Positions 1-6,370 of a stretch of 14,341 nucleotides of DNA are shown here, piece after piece. The notes beneath the pieces were generated by a model that was given only the letters and a program-made list of their open reading frames with translations, was not told the origin of the DNA and did not search any database. The position numbers and the translations under genes were made by a program. The first letter of the stretch is position 1, and every line of letters starts with the position of its first letter. Source of the DNA: an uncultured Amaricoccus sp. (GTDB taxonomy: Bacteria; Pseudomonadota; Alphaproteobacteria; Rhodobacterales; Rhodobacteraceae). The DNA is taken from NCBI RefSeq assembly GCF_937858865.1, contig NZ_CALLYO010000404.1, forward strand, positions 1 through 14,341, read 5' to 3'.

Positions 1-1
1 C

Positions 2-43
2 TGGGCGATGGCCGTGGTGGTGATCGAGGCGCTGCCCGAGTAG
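2..43 (+). CDS. C-terminal end of an unidentified protein (partial)
   Basis: The window opens inside a reading frame on the + strand that ends in TAG at 41-43. The 13 visible residues read WAMAVVVIEALPE, a short hydrophobic run followed by an acidic tail. This is too little to name a family. It is listed only because the frame is open from the window edge to a clear stop, and no other candidate gene covers this edge. It could equally be a chance open frame. Confidence 0.35.
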   Translation, partial: WAMAVVVIEALPE

Positions 44-102
44 GCCGGCGGGTCGAATCGGTCTCGAGGGGAATTCCGTTCGTGTTAACAGCGGCTTGGG
101 CG

Positions 103-135
103 GGCTGGAATGCGGCTGGAAGGAGGCTGGAAAGC
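103..135. repeat. Three tandem 11-bp GGCTGGAA repeats
   Basis: GGCTGGAATGC (103-113), GGCTGGAAGGA (114-124) and GGCTGGAAAGC (125-135) lie head to tail with no spacer. A weaker relative, GGCTTGGGCG, precedes them at 93-102. The first eight bases are identical in all three units. The 11-bp period is close to one helical turn. They sit in the gap between the end of the + strand gene (43) and the end of the exporter gene (233). No function is assigned. Confidence 0.6.
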
Positions 136-175
136 GGCCATACGAATTGCGGCCGTGACCGGAGGTTAACGCGAG

Positions 176-195
176 GCCGCGCGGGCGCGCGCGGC
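176..195 (-). terminator. GC-rich hairpin after the exporter operon
   Basis: Arms GCCGCGCG (176-183) and CGCGCGGC (188-195) are perfectly complementary around a GGCG loop. The hairpin lies 38 nt beyond the stop codon of the exporter gene, the last gene of the minus-strand operon, so it could end that transcript. There is no T-tract after it on the minus strand, so it is not a standard intrinsic terminator. The rest of 44-232 shows only the 11-bp repeats. Confidence 0.3.
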
Positions 196-232
196 AGGAC
201 CGATGAGCGGTCGCGCCGGCGGCCGCGGGCGG

Positions 233-1066
233 CTATCCGCCGCGGACCATGGCGAAGAGGAAGCGGGCGCAGACGGTGAGGAGGAAGAGGCCGAACAGGA
301 TCTCGAGGCGGCGGCGCGGCATGGCGTGGGCGAGGTTGACGCCGATCTGGGTGGTGAGGAGCGTCATCGGCACGATGAGGGCGACGCCGAGCAGCGAGAC
401 GAAGCCTATGGCGTCGGGCGGAAGGCCGGGGCGGCCCCAGCCGGAGATCATGTAGCCGATCGTGCCGGGGATCGAGATGAGGACGCCGACGCCGGCCGAG
501 GTGGCGACCGCCTGGTGGATCGGGCGGCCGTGCAGCGTCAGGATCATCGTCGAGATGGCGCCGCCGCCGATGCCCATCAGCGCCGAGGCGAGCCCGACGA
601 GCCAGCCCCAGGCGCGCAGCGCGAGGCCCCTCGGCATCTCGGTGGCGACGCGCCAGCGGTCGCGGCCGAAGAGGAGCTTGCTGGTCGTCAGCAGCCCGAC
701 GGCGACGAAGACGCCCTGGAAGACCGCGGGGCCGGCGGTGCGGGCGATGACGGCGCCCATGCTGACGCCGATCAGGATCGGCAGCGCCCAGGCGCGCAGG
801 ACCGAGGGGTCGACGGCGCCCTTGCGGTAGTGGCCGAGCGCCGAGCGGATCGAGGTCGGGATGATGATCGCGAGCGAGCTGCCGACCGCGAGCGGCATGG
901 CGATCTCGGGCTCGGTGCCGAGCAGGCGGAAGACCTCGAAGAGGACGGGCACGGTGATCGCCCCGCCGCCGACGCCGAAGAGGCCGGCGAGGACGCCGGT
1001 GACGGCGCCGCCGGCGGCGAGCGCCCCGGCGAGCCAGAGGAAGGAGGCGAGGCCGAGCGTGCCCAT
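233..1066 (-). CDS. TauE/SafE-family membrane exporter
   Basis: A 277-aa integral membrane protein of the TauE/SafE (sulfite exporter, formerly DUF81) family. Members are proposed to export sulfite or small organic anions across the inner membrane. The family's two-fold repeat is visible: a glycine-rich segment GLFGVGGGAITVP at residues 28-40 recurs as LMGIGGGAIST at 163-173. About eight hydrophobic segments are spread over residues 8-275. The ATG at 1066 shares one base with the TGA of the upstream GntR gene (TGATG), which implies translational coupling, and GAGGG lies about 9 nt before it. A longer open frame exists upstream but overlaps the GntR gene and lacks membrane character. As the last gene of an ABC-import operon, it may remove an anion released from the imported substrate. 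Sulfite is the textbook option, but the family is broad and no desulfonation enzyme is visible. Confidence 0.88.
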   Translation of the reverse strand: MGTLGLASFLWLAGALAAGGAVTGVLAGLFGVGGGAITVPVLFEVFRLLGTEPEIAMPLAVGSSLAIIIPTSIRSALGHYRKGAVDPSVLRAWALPILIGVSMGAVIARTAGPAVFQGVFVAVGLLTTSKLLFGRDRWRVATEMPRGLALRAWGWLVGLASALMGIGGGAISTMILTLHGRPIHQAVATSAGVGVLISIPGTIGYMISGWGRPGLPPDAIGFVSLLGVALIVPMTLLTTQIGVNLAHAMPRRRLEILFGLFLLTVCARFLFAMVRGG

Positions 1067-1815
1067 CAGTGCCGGCCCTCGTCGCCGGCCGGGCCGGCGG
1101 CGCGGACCTTCGCCTCGTAGAGCTCGAGGGTGAGCTGGTACTGCGCGACGAGATGCTCGGCGGCGGCCTCGGCGTCGCCGCGCAGCGCCGCGTCGGAGAT
1201 CCGGCGGTGCTCCTCCTCGGAGTTCCGCCGCGGGTAGGTGTTGGAGTCGGAGATGTAGCGGTAGCGTTCCGCCTGGTCCATCAGCTCCTCGCAGAAGCGC
1301 AGCAGCCACTCCGAGCCGCAGTTGGAGATCAGCGCGCGGTGGAACTGGCGGTGGCGGACCTCCCACTCGCGGTTGTCGTCGGCGTCCTGCGCGTCGGTGC
1401 CGAAGAGGAAGGGGGTGCGCAGCAGGCGGTGCAGCGCGAGGACGATGCCGTCCTCCCAGGCCTCGGTGCGGTTGCGGACCGATTCGACGAGCGCCCGCCC
1501 CTCGAGCCAGCAGCGCGCCTTCACGATGTCGCGGAACTGCTCGATCGAGAGGACCGGCACCGAGAAGCCGCGCTGGTCCTCGTGATCGACCATGCGCTCG
1601 GCGGCGAGGCGGTTCATCGCCTCGCGCACCGGGTTGGTGCCGGCGCCGTAGCGGAGCGCGATCTGCTCGACCTGGAGCCGCTCGCCCGGCGCGAGGGCGC
1701 CGCGGAGGAGGTCGCCCTTGAGCCGGCGGTAGACGAGGGTCGCCGCCGTGGCCTTGCCGCCGGCACGCGCGAAGTCGTCGCCGCCGGCGGCGGCGGAGCG
1801 CGCCGGGCCCTTCAT
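1066..1815 (-). CDS. GntR-family regulator with FCD domain
   Basis: A 249-aa transcription factor. Residues 22-88 form the GntR winged helix-turn-helix, with the typical stretch LAPGERLQVEQIALRYG followed by NPVREAMNRLAAE. Residues 95-235 form the all-helical FCD effector-binding domain of the FadR subfamily. Candidate metal or ligand histidines are H155 and H159 (HRQFH), H203 (EEHRRI) and H221 (AEHL). FCD domains usually bind organic acids or amino-acid derivatives, often through a metal. The ATG overlaps the stop of the permease gene by 4 nt (ATGA), and its own stop overlaps the exporter start. The regulator therefore sits inside the operon it most likely controls. The upstream sequence gives only a poor ribosome binding site, consistent with coupled translation. 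Likely target: the paired sites at 4558-4586. The effector is probably the imported compound or a breakdown product, by inference. Confidence 0.88.
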   Translation of the reverse strand: MKGPARSAAAGGDDFARAGGKATAATLVYRRLKGDLLRGALAPGERLQVEQIALRYGAGTNPVREAMNRLAAERMVDHEDQRGFSVPVLSIEQFRDIVKARCWLEGRALVESVRNRTEAWEDGIVLALHRLLRTPFLFGTDAQDADDNREWEVRHRQFHRALISNCGSEWLLRFCEELMDQAERYRYISDSNTYPRRNSEEEHRRISDAALRGDAEAAAEHLVAQYQLTLELYEAKVRAAGPAGDEGRH

Positions 1816-2660
1816 GCCAGGCCTGCCGTTTCCGAGATGGTCGAGCGGTGCCAGAAGACGAGCCGGCGCTCGACGAGGACGACGACCCAGAAGAGGGTGA
1901 AGCCGAGCAGGCTGAGGTAGAGGATGAGCGAGAAGACGCGCGGGGTCTGCAGCTGCGAGGCCGCGACGCGGATGAGCTCGCCGAAGCCCTTGCCGCCGCC
2001 GAGGAACTCGGCGGTGATGGCGCCGGCCATGACGCCGACGGCGGCGATCTTGAGGCCGGTGAAGATGTGCGGCAGGCCGGTCGGCAGCTTCATCTTGAAG
2101 AGGGTCTGCCAGCGGCTGGCCCCCATGGTCTTGAAGAGCATGCGCGCGTTCTCGTCGTGGGCGTGCAGTCCCGCCGCGGTGCCGACGACGATGGGGAAGG
2201 TGGCGATGAAGGCGGCGAGCGCGACCTTCGACGCGATGCCGAAGCCGAGCCAGGCGAGGAAGAGCGGCGCGAAGGCGACCTTGGGCATGGTGTCGATGGC
2301 GACGAGGTAGGGCAGGACCGCCCGCTCGCCGAAGGCGGTCTCGCCGACGAGGATGCCGAGGCTGAAGCCGATCGCCATGGCGAAGAGGAAGCCGAGCAGC
2401 ACCTCCTGGGTGGTGATCCAGAGCGCCTTCAGCATGTAGCCGCCGGAGAGGAGGTTGCGGGCGACGAGCTGGATGTCGGCCCAGGTCTCGCCCGGCGAGG
2501 GCAGGATGATCGGCGAGACGATGCCGAAGCTGTGCACGAACTGCCAGAGCGCGACGACGGCGACGAGGAGGCCGACCATCGCGACCGAGCGGGGGATGCG
2601 GTCGATGAGCGAGACGTGCTCGGTCCAGACGGTATCGCCCTCGGGGGCGGTGCTGCTCAC
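1812..2660 (-). CDS. ABC transporter permease (SsuC/TauC type)
   Basis: A 282-aa inner-membrane permease of the binding-protein-dependent transport family, in the group that works with NMT1/SsuA-type binding proteins (taurine, alkanesulfonate, nitrate, pyrimidine precursors). Hydrophobic segments lie near residues 26-46, 86-106, 115-140, 145-164, 203-220 and 243-263. The cytoplasmic EAA loop that contacts the ATPase is clear at 174-205, with GASRW at 180-184 and KLPTGLP at 191-197. The start is GTG at 2660, overlapping the ATPase stop by 4 nt (GTGA), with GGGAG 7 nt upstream. Only one permease gene is present, so the channel is expected to be a homodimer. Family membership is clear; the substrate cannot be read from the sequence. 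Confidence 0.93.
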   Translation of the reverse strand: MSSTAPEGDTVWTEHVSLIDRIPRSVAMVGLLVAVVALWQFVHSFGIVSPIILPSPGETWADIQLVARNLLSGGYMLKALWITTQEVLLGFLFAMAIGFSLGILVGETAFGERAVLPYLVAIDTMPKVAFAPLFLAWLGFGIASKVALAAFIATFPIVVGTAAGLHAHDENARMLFKTMGASRWQTLFKMKLPTGLPHIFTGLKIAAVGVMAGAITAEFLGGGKGFGELIRVAASQLQTPRVFSLILYLSLLGFTLFWVVVLVERRLVFWHRSTISETAGLA

Positions 2661-3472
2661 TGGAAGGCTCCCTTGTCGAGGAGGGATCGGATCTGCTGCA
2701 CGTAGGCGCCGAAGGCGGGGCTGACCATCATGTCGGTGGTGCGCGGGCGCGGCAGGTCGATGTCGATCTCGGCGATGATGCTGCCTGGGCGGGAGGACAT
2801 GACGTGGACCCGGTCGGAGAGGAAGACCGCCTCGGAGATCGAATGGGTGATGAGGAGGGCGGTGGCGCTGCGCGACATGCAGATCCGCTGCAGCTCGAGG
2901 TTCATGAAGTCGCGGCTGATCTCGTCGAGGGCGCTGAAGGGCTCGTCGAGGAGCAGCACCTGCGGGCGGGTGATCAGCATGCGGCAGATGGCGGCGCGCT
3001 GGGCCATGCCGCCGGAGAGCTGGTGCGAATAGACCGTCTCGAAGCCCTTGAGGCCGACGAGCTCGAGGATCTCGCGGGCGTCGGCGTGGGCGGCGCGGGC
3101 GGCGGCGCGGCCGTCGCGGATCTCGATGGGCAGGACGATGTTCTCGATCGTGGTGCGCCAGGGGAAGAGCGTCGCCTGCTGGAACATCATGCCGATGTCG
3201 CGGCGCGGGCCGGTGACGGGCGTGCCGTCGAGGACGACCCGGCCGCTCGTCGGCGGCACGACGCCGGCCATGATCTTGAGGAGCGTCGACTTGCCGCAGC
3301 CGGAGGGGCCGATGACCGATGAGAAGCTGCCCTCGGTCAGGGTGACGTCGACCGGCTTCAGGGCCTCGATGCGGCCCTGGCCGTAGGTCTTCGACACGCC
3401 GCGGAGCTCGTAGACCGGCCGCGCGTCGCGGCCGGTCGGGGGCGTACCTGTCGGGCCGGTGGGAGACGCCAC
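2657..3472 (-). CDS. ABC transporter ATP-binding protein (SsuB/TauB type)
   Basis: A 271-aa nucleotide-binding subunit of the importer. All ABC motifs are intact: Walker A GPSGCGKST at residues 55-63, Q-loop Q98 in MMFQQ, signature LSGGM at 152-156, Walker B LLLDEP at 173-178, and switch histidine H210 in LITHS. The sequence TLFPWRT after the Q-loop is typical of the nitrate/sulfonate/taurine group. I chose the GTG at 3472, beginning VASPTGPTG, because it lies 2 nt after the binding-protein stop and has AGGA 6 nt upstream. The frame stays open much further upstream, but that part overlaps the binding-protein gene. The first ~18 residues are Pro/Gly/Thr-rich and probably a flexible tail, so a slightly later start cannot be excluded. 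Confidence 0.93.
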   Translation of the reverse strand: MASPTGPTGTPPTGRDARPVYELRGVSKTYGQGRIEALKPVDVTLTEGSFSSVIGPSGCGKSTLLKIMAGVVPPTSGRVVLDGTPVTGPRRDIGMMFQQATLFPWRTTIENIVLPIEIRDGRAAARAAHADAREILELVGLKGFETVYSHQLSGGMAQRAAICRMLITRPQVLLLDEPFSALDEISRDFMNLELQRICMSRSATALLITHSISEAVFLSDRVHVMSSRPGSIIAEIDIDLPRPRTTDMMVSPAFGAYVQQIRSLLDKGAFQ

Positions 3473-3474
3473 CG

Positions 3475-4482
3475 TCAGTCCTGGTTCCAGTATTCGACGA
3501 ACTCGTTGGTATAGGCGGCCTCGAGGTCGTCGAGCGGGGCCGGGATGGTGCCGGTCGCGACGACGCTCTCGTGCCACTTCTCCCAGTCCTCGGGCGGCTG
3601 GTAGCCGAGCGGCCGGCTGGGGTCGACCGAGGTCATCCGCTGGCTGACCGCCTCGTAGACGCCGAGCGCGAAGTCGCGGTCCTCGGCCTCCTGCGGGTTG
3701 GCCGCGGCGGCATGCTCGAGCACCTTGTCGATGTTGGCCGGGTCCGTGCCGAACTTGTAGCCGCGGACGATGGCGCGGCCGAAGCCCTTGATGACCTCGG
3801 GGTTGGCGTCGATGTAGGCGCGGGTGGCGGCGAAGCCGTTGGCGAAGTAGCCGAGGTATTCGTCGGGCGTGATCTCGCGCAGCGGGATGCCGCGGGACTC
3901 GATGATGACCATGTCGACGGCGGCTGCGGCGTAGGCCTCGACCTCGTCGTTGAGGAAGGCCGCGGCCGCGGTGCCGCCGTCGCCGACGGTCAGGAACTCG
4001 TAGTCGGTGCCCTCGGTCAGCCCGGCGTCGGTGAGGATGTTGCGGGTGAAGCCGACCTCCGCGCCGTCGGCGGTGCCGACGCCGATGGTCGCGCCCTTGA
4101 GGTCGGCGGGGGTCTGGACGGCGGATTCCTCGCGCACGACGACGCCGAAGCCGGTCTTGGGGTAGAGGTTGTAGAGGAAGACGACGTCCTCGCCGCGCGA
4201 GCGGGCCGCGAGCACCGGGCCGGGGCCGGGCTGGCCGATCTGGCCGGTGCCGGAGGCGAGCGTCTGCAGCACCGAGGCTGAGCCGTTGACGGCCTCGACG
4301 CTGACGTCGAGCCCTTCCTCGGCGAAGTAGCCCTCGCCGATCGCCACGTGCAGCGGGAAGACGTTGAGCGCCGAGGGGTTGGGCAGCACCACCGTGACCG
4401 GCGTCTGCGCCAGCGCGCCGGCGGCCGGAAGGGCGGCAAGCGCGAGACCCGCCAGGATCGACCTGGCAAAGCGGAATGTCAT
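3475..4482 (-). CDS. ABC transporter substrate-binding protein, NMT1/THI5-like
   Basis: A 335-aa periplasmic binding protein and first gene of the operon. It carries a signal peptide: basic start MTFRFAR, hydrophobic core, and an AGALA|QT cleavage site after residue 25. The mature part fits the NMT1/THI5/SsuA family, with HVAIGEGYFAEEGLDV near 45-60, a QTLASGTGQIG segment near 73-83 and DLKGATIGVG near 127-136. Relatives bind sulfonates, nitrate, thiamine or pyrimidine precursors, phthalate-like aromatics and others, so the fold does not reveal the ligand. Translation starts at ATG 4482 behind a strong GGGAGGA site (4494-4488) with a 5-nt spacer. The predicted promoter at 4561-4588 gives a leader of about 70 nt. 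An FAH-family hydrolase is transcribed divergently. Confidence 0.93.
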   Translation of the reverse strand: MTFRFARSILAGLALAALPAAGALAQTPVTVVLPNPSALNVFPLHVAIGEGYFAEEGLDVSVEAVNGSASVLQTLASGTGQIGQPGPGPVLAARSRGEDVVFLYNLYPKTGFGVVVREESAVQTPADLKGATIGVGTADGAEVGFTRNILTDAGLTEGTDYEFLTVGDGGTAAAAFLNDEVEAYAAAAVDMVIIESRGIPLREITPDEYLGYFANGFAATRAYIDANPEVIKGFGRAIVRGYKFGTDPANIDKVLEHAAAANPQEAEDRDFALGVYEAVSQRMTSVDPSRPLGYQPPEDWEKWHESVVATGTIPAPLDDLEAAYTNEFVEYWNQD

Positions 4483-4557
4483 TGGTGTCCTCCCATCTTG
4501 TGCCGGCCGGTGCCTGGGGCCGGCCTTCCCCGTCGTCGCCAGCGATCAGCGGGCAAG

Positions 4558-4586
4558 GATACACTATCGGACGAGGATACCCTGTC
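4558..4586. promoter_or_regulatory. Twin GATA-N3-TRTC operator candidates
   Basis: GATACACTATC (4558-4568) is a perfect inverted repeat GATA-CAC-TATC. GATACCCTGTC (4576-4586) is the same pattern with one mismatch. Both are preceded by AGG or GG, and they repeat with an 18-bp period. The first covers the predicted -10 and the second overlaps the predicted -35 of the transporter promoter. A short palindrome with a 3-bp centre suits a GntR/FCD dimer. Repression by the operon's own regulator, relieved by substrate, is the natural inference. The spacing is not an integral number of helical turns (18 bp), so the two dimers would lie on different faces. Confidence 0.45.
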
Positions 4587-4588
4587 AA
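4561..4588 (-). promoter_or_regulatory. Predicted sigma70-type promoter of the transporter operon
   Basis: On the minus strand, a perfect -35 box TTGACA (4588-4583) is followed after 16 bp by TAGTGT (4566-4561). TAGTGT matches the -10 consensus at its first two bases and its last base. Transcription would start near 4554, about 70 nt before the binding-protein start codon. The region is less GC-rich than the surrounding genes. For the divergent hydrolase, the best -10 I can find is TACATT at 4609-4614 on the + strand, with no convincing -35. Confidence 0.5.
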
Positions 4589-4695
4589 ATGCAGATCGGG
4601 ACGGATCATACATTTTTCGGTTGCCGCCTCTCGAATCCGTGCTAGGTCTGCGGTCAACCCGGCCCCCGGAAGCCGGCCAGATCGGAGGGACGAAG

Positions 4696-5406
4696 ATGAT
4701 GGACGGATCGGATCGCGAGGGCGGGCTGGTGATTCCGGCGCCGGAGCGGACCACCATCGCGGTGACGGGCAGCGACAAGCGCTTTCCGGTGCGGCGGATC
4801 TACTGCATCGGCCGCAACTACGTGGCGCACGTCGAGGAGATGGGCGGCAGCGTCGACCGCGATCCGCCGATCTTCTTCCAGAAGCCGACCGACGCCGTGG
4901 TGGCGAGCGGCAGCACCATCCCCTATCCGACGATGACCGGGAACCTGCACCACGAGGTCGAGCTGGTCATGGCGATCGGCAAGGGCGGGCGGAGCATCCC
5001 GGAGGCCTCGGCGCTCGATCACGTCTGGGGCTACGGCGTCGGGCTCGACATGACGCGACGGGACATCCAGGGCGGGGGCAAGCCCTGGGAGATCGGCAAG
5101 TCGTTCGACAACTCCTTCCCGGTCGGCGCGCTGAGCCCGGTCTCGGAGGTCGGCCATATCACCAAGGGGGCGATCCGGCTGACGGTGAACGGCGCGACGC
5201 GGCAGGAGTCCGACATCGGCCTCCTGATCTGGAAGCTGCCCGAGATCATCGCCCGGCTGTCGGAATATTTCGAGCTGCAGCCCGGCGACGTGATCCTGAC
5301 CGGCACGCCGCACGGCGTCGGGCCGGTCGTCGCCGGCGACAGGCTGGTCGGCACCATCGAGGGGCTCGCCCCGCTCGAGGTGAGCATCGGGCCGAAGCTC
5401 GCCTGA
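4696..5406 (+). CDS. FAH-family hydrolase, fumarylpyruvate hydrolase/acylpyruvase-like
   Basis: A 236-aa cytoplasmic enzyme of the fumarylacetoacetate hydrolase C-terminal family, which cleaves C-C bonds next to a keto group using Mg2+ or Mn2+. The metal ligands are visible: E87 and E89 in HHEVEL and D118 in GLDMTRRD. Other family signatures are YCIGRNYVAH (36-45), KPWEIGKSFD (129-138) and LTGTPHGVGP (201-210). WEIGKSFD together with QESD...IWKLPEII resembles, from memory, the fumarylpyruvate hydrolases of the gentisate pathway (NagK type) more than fumarylacetoacetase itself. A GGAGGG site at 4684-4689 sits 6 nt from ATG 4696; ATG 4699 is an alternative start one codon later. The gene is divergent from the transporter operon and probably shares its control. 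It suggests the imported compound feeds an acylpyruvate-forming pathway, but no ring-cleavage dioxygenase is in the window. Confidence 0.85.
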   Translation: MMDGSDREGGLVIPAPERTTIAVTGSDKRFPVRRIYCIGRNYVAHVEEMGGSVDRDPPIFFQKPTDAVVASGSTIPYPTMTGNLHHEVELVMAIGKGGRSIPEASALDHVWGYGVGLDMTRRDIQGGGKPWEIGKSFDNSFPVGALSPVSEVGHITKGAIRLTVNGATRQESDIGLLIWKLPEIIARLSEYFELQPGDVILTGTPHGVGPVVAGDRLVGTIEGLAPLEVSIGPKLA

Positions 5407-5420
5407 CGGGTCAGTCAAGC

Positions 5421-5480
5421 GCGGCCCGTGCTTTCGCACGGGCGGGATGGGGACGGCGCAGCCCTCCTCGTCAGTTGGCG
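5421..5480. repeat. Dispersed hairpin repeat, copy 1 (also a likely bidirectional terminator)
   Basis: A ~60-bp element contains a perfect hairpin: arms GCCCGTGC (5424-5431) and GCACGGGC (5436-5443) around TTTC, followed by GGGATGGGG and a CCTCCTC-GTCA block. A second copy in the same orientation lies at 9619-9680. Here it separates two convergent genes, so it may stop transcripts from both sides, although there is no T-tract. The stop codon of the 109-aa gene (5471-5473) lies inside the element. Confidence 0.7.
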
Positions 5481-5800
5481 CTTTTATCCTCCGCCGGCCG
5501 GGCACCGTCGACGAGCTTGCGGACCAGCGACACGACGTCGCCGTCGGGCCAGTCGTTCAAGCCCCTCCCGACGTCGAGGAGTTCGTCGAGGGGCCTCCAG
5601 GGGTCGCTTGCCCGCGCGCGCGCGCTGCCCGTGATCTGCAGCCTGCCGGCCTGGGGTGAGCCGCCGTCTCCGGTCACCGTGAGCGGGATGGCTTCCCAGG
5701 CGGGCGAGCTGAAGTTCTCCTTCAGAACGTTGTCGTTGTTGTAGCGGTCGCGGATGGTGATGTCCTGGACTTCTTCGGTGAAACGGATGGAGACTTTCAT
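5471..5800 (-). CDS. Hypothetical protein, 109 aa
   Basis: A small protein I do not recognise, last gene of the YcaO-TfuA cluster. The N-terminal half (MKVSIRFTEEVQDITIRDRY...) alternates charged and hydrophobic residues like a beta-rich domain. The C-terminal third is acidic and ends in a hydrophilic tail. There is no cysteine, no signal peptide and no membrane segment. ATG 5800 follows a G-rich stretch (GAGGGGGG) 4 nt upstream, and the gap to the preceding gene is 43 nt. Several codons near the start are A/T-rich (for example AACAACGACAACG), unlike its neighbours. The last few codons and the stop fall inside the dispersed hairpin repeat, so the original C-terminus may have been altered by repeat insertion. 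With no Cys and no clear leader/core division it does not look like a classic RiPP precursor, though Ser/Thr are present. Confidence 0.65.
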   Translation of the reverse strand: MKVSIRFTEEVQDITIRDRYNNDNVLKENFSSPAWEAIPLTVTGDGGSPQAGRLQITGSARARASDPWRPLDELLDVGRGLNDWPDGDVVSLVRKLVDGARPAEDKSAN

Positions 5801-5843
5801 TCTGCCCCCCTCATGAAGCGGTCGTGGCCACAGCGGCCGGGTT

Positions 5844-6350
5844 TCACTCGCGCGTCAGGCGTCCGCCGCGGTGCGCCATCTGCAGGTTGATCGAGTAGGT
5901 GTTGGGCGAGCGGCGCCCGGGCAGGTTGGCGTCGAGCACGAGCGCCTGCGCCGTGTCGTAGGTCGTCGCCACCTCGAGGAGCTGGGTGACGGTGTGGATG
6001 CGCCACATGCGGTAGACCGGCGTGCCGGGCTGGTTCAGCCGCAGCTCGAGGTCGAAGCCGCAGCCCACCGGATCCTCTTCGGCCGCGTCGGTGACGACGA
6101 AGGCGCGCACCTTGTCGAAGCGGTAGCAGTGGCCCTCGAAGGCGTAGCCGTAGGCGAGCACCATCGAATAGTCGTCGTGCGACATGGGCGCGGTGTCGAC
6201 GAGCTGCACCCGCAGCTCGTAGCCCCGCCCGCCGAAGAAGCTCGAATAGTCGTGCAGGCGGTTGAGCTTCACGCCGTAGAGGATGATCTCGTCCGGAAAG
6301 TAGGTGCCGGTCTGGGCCGGTGCCGGAATGTTGCAGCCGTCATCGCTCAT
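5844..6350 (-). CDS. Hypothetical protein, 168 aa
   Basis: A 168-aa soluble protein without a family I can name. It is rich in aromatic residues and predicted beta structure, with segments such as PDEIILYGVKLNRL (19-32), YELRVQLVDTAP and YRMWRIHTVTQLLEV. Three cysteines lie at the extreme N-terminus (SDDGCN), in GHCYRF and in VGCGFD. No signal peptide or membrane segment is visible. ATG 6350 has a GGGAGA site about 6 nt upstream, and it begins 20 nt after the metallopeptidase stop, so the two are almost certainly co-transcribed. It could be an accessory factor for the YcaO-TfuA machinery, a peptidase partner, or a full-size protein substrate. The sequence does not decide between these. Confidence 0.75.
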   Translation of the reverse strand: MSDDGCNIPAPAQTGTYFPDEIILYGVKLNRLHDYSSFFGGRGYELRVQLVDTAPMSHDDYSMVLAYGYAFEGHCYRFDKVRAFVVTDAAEEDPVGCGFDLELRLNQPGTPVYRMWRIHTVTQLLEVATTYDTAQALVLDANLPGRRSPNTYSINLQMAHRGGRLTRE

Positions 6351-6370
6351 CGTTTTCTCCCTCGGTCATT

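Noticed and set aside
203..2705. Several 250-300-codon + strand frames opposite the exporter, regulator and permease genes
   Set aside because: All are highly charged low-complexity translations antisense to well-supported genes, with no recognisable domain.
3473..4657. N-terminal extension of the ABC ATPase frame to 4657
   Set aside because: The extension is Arg/Pro-rich, overlaps the whole binding-protein gene, and the GTG at 3472 has its own ribosome binding site.
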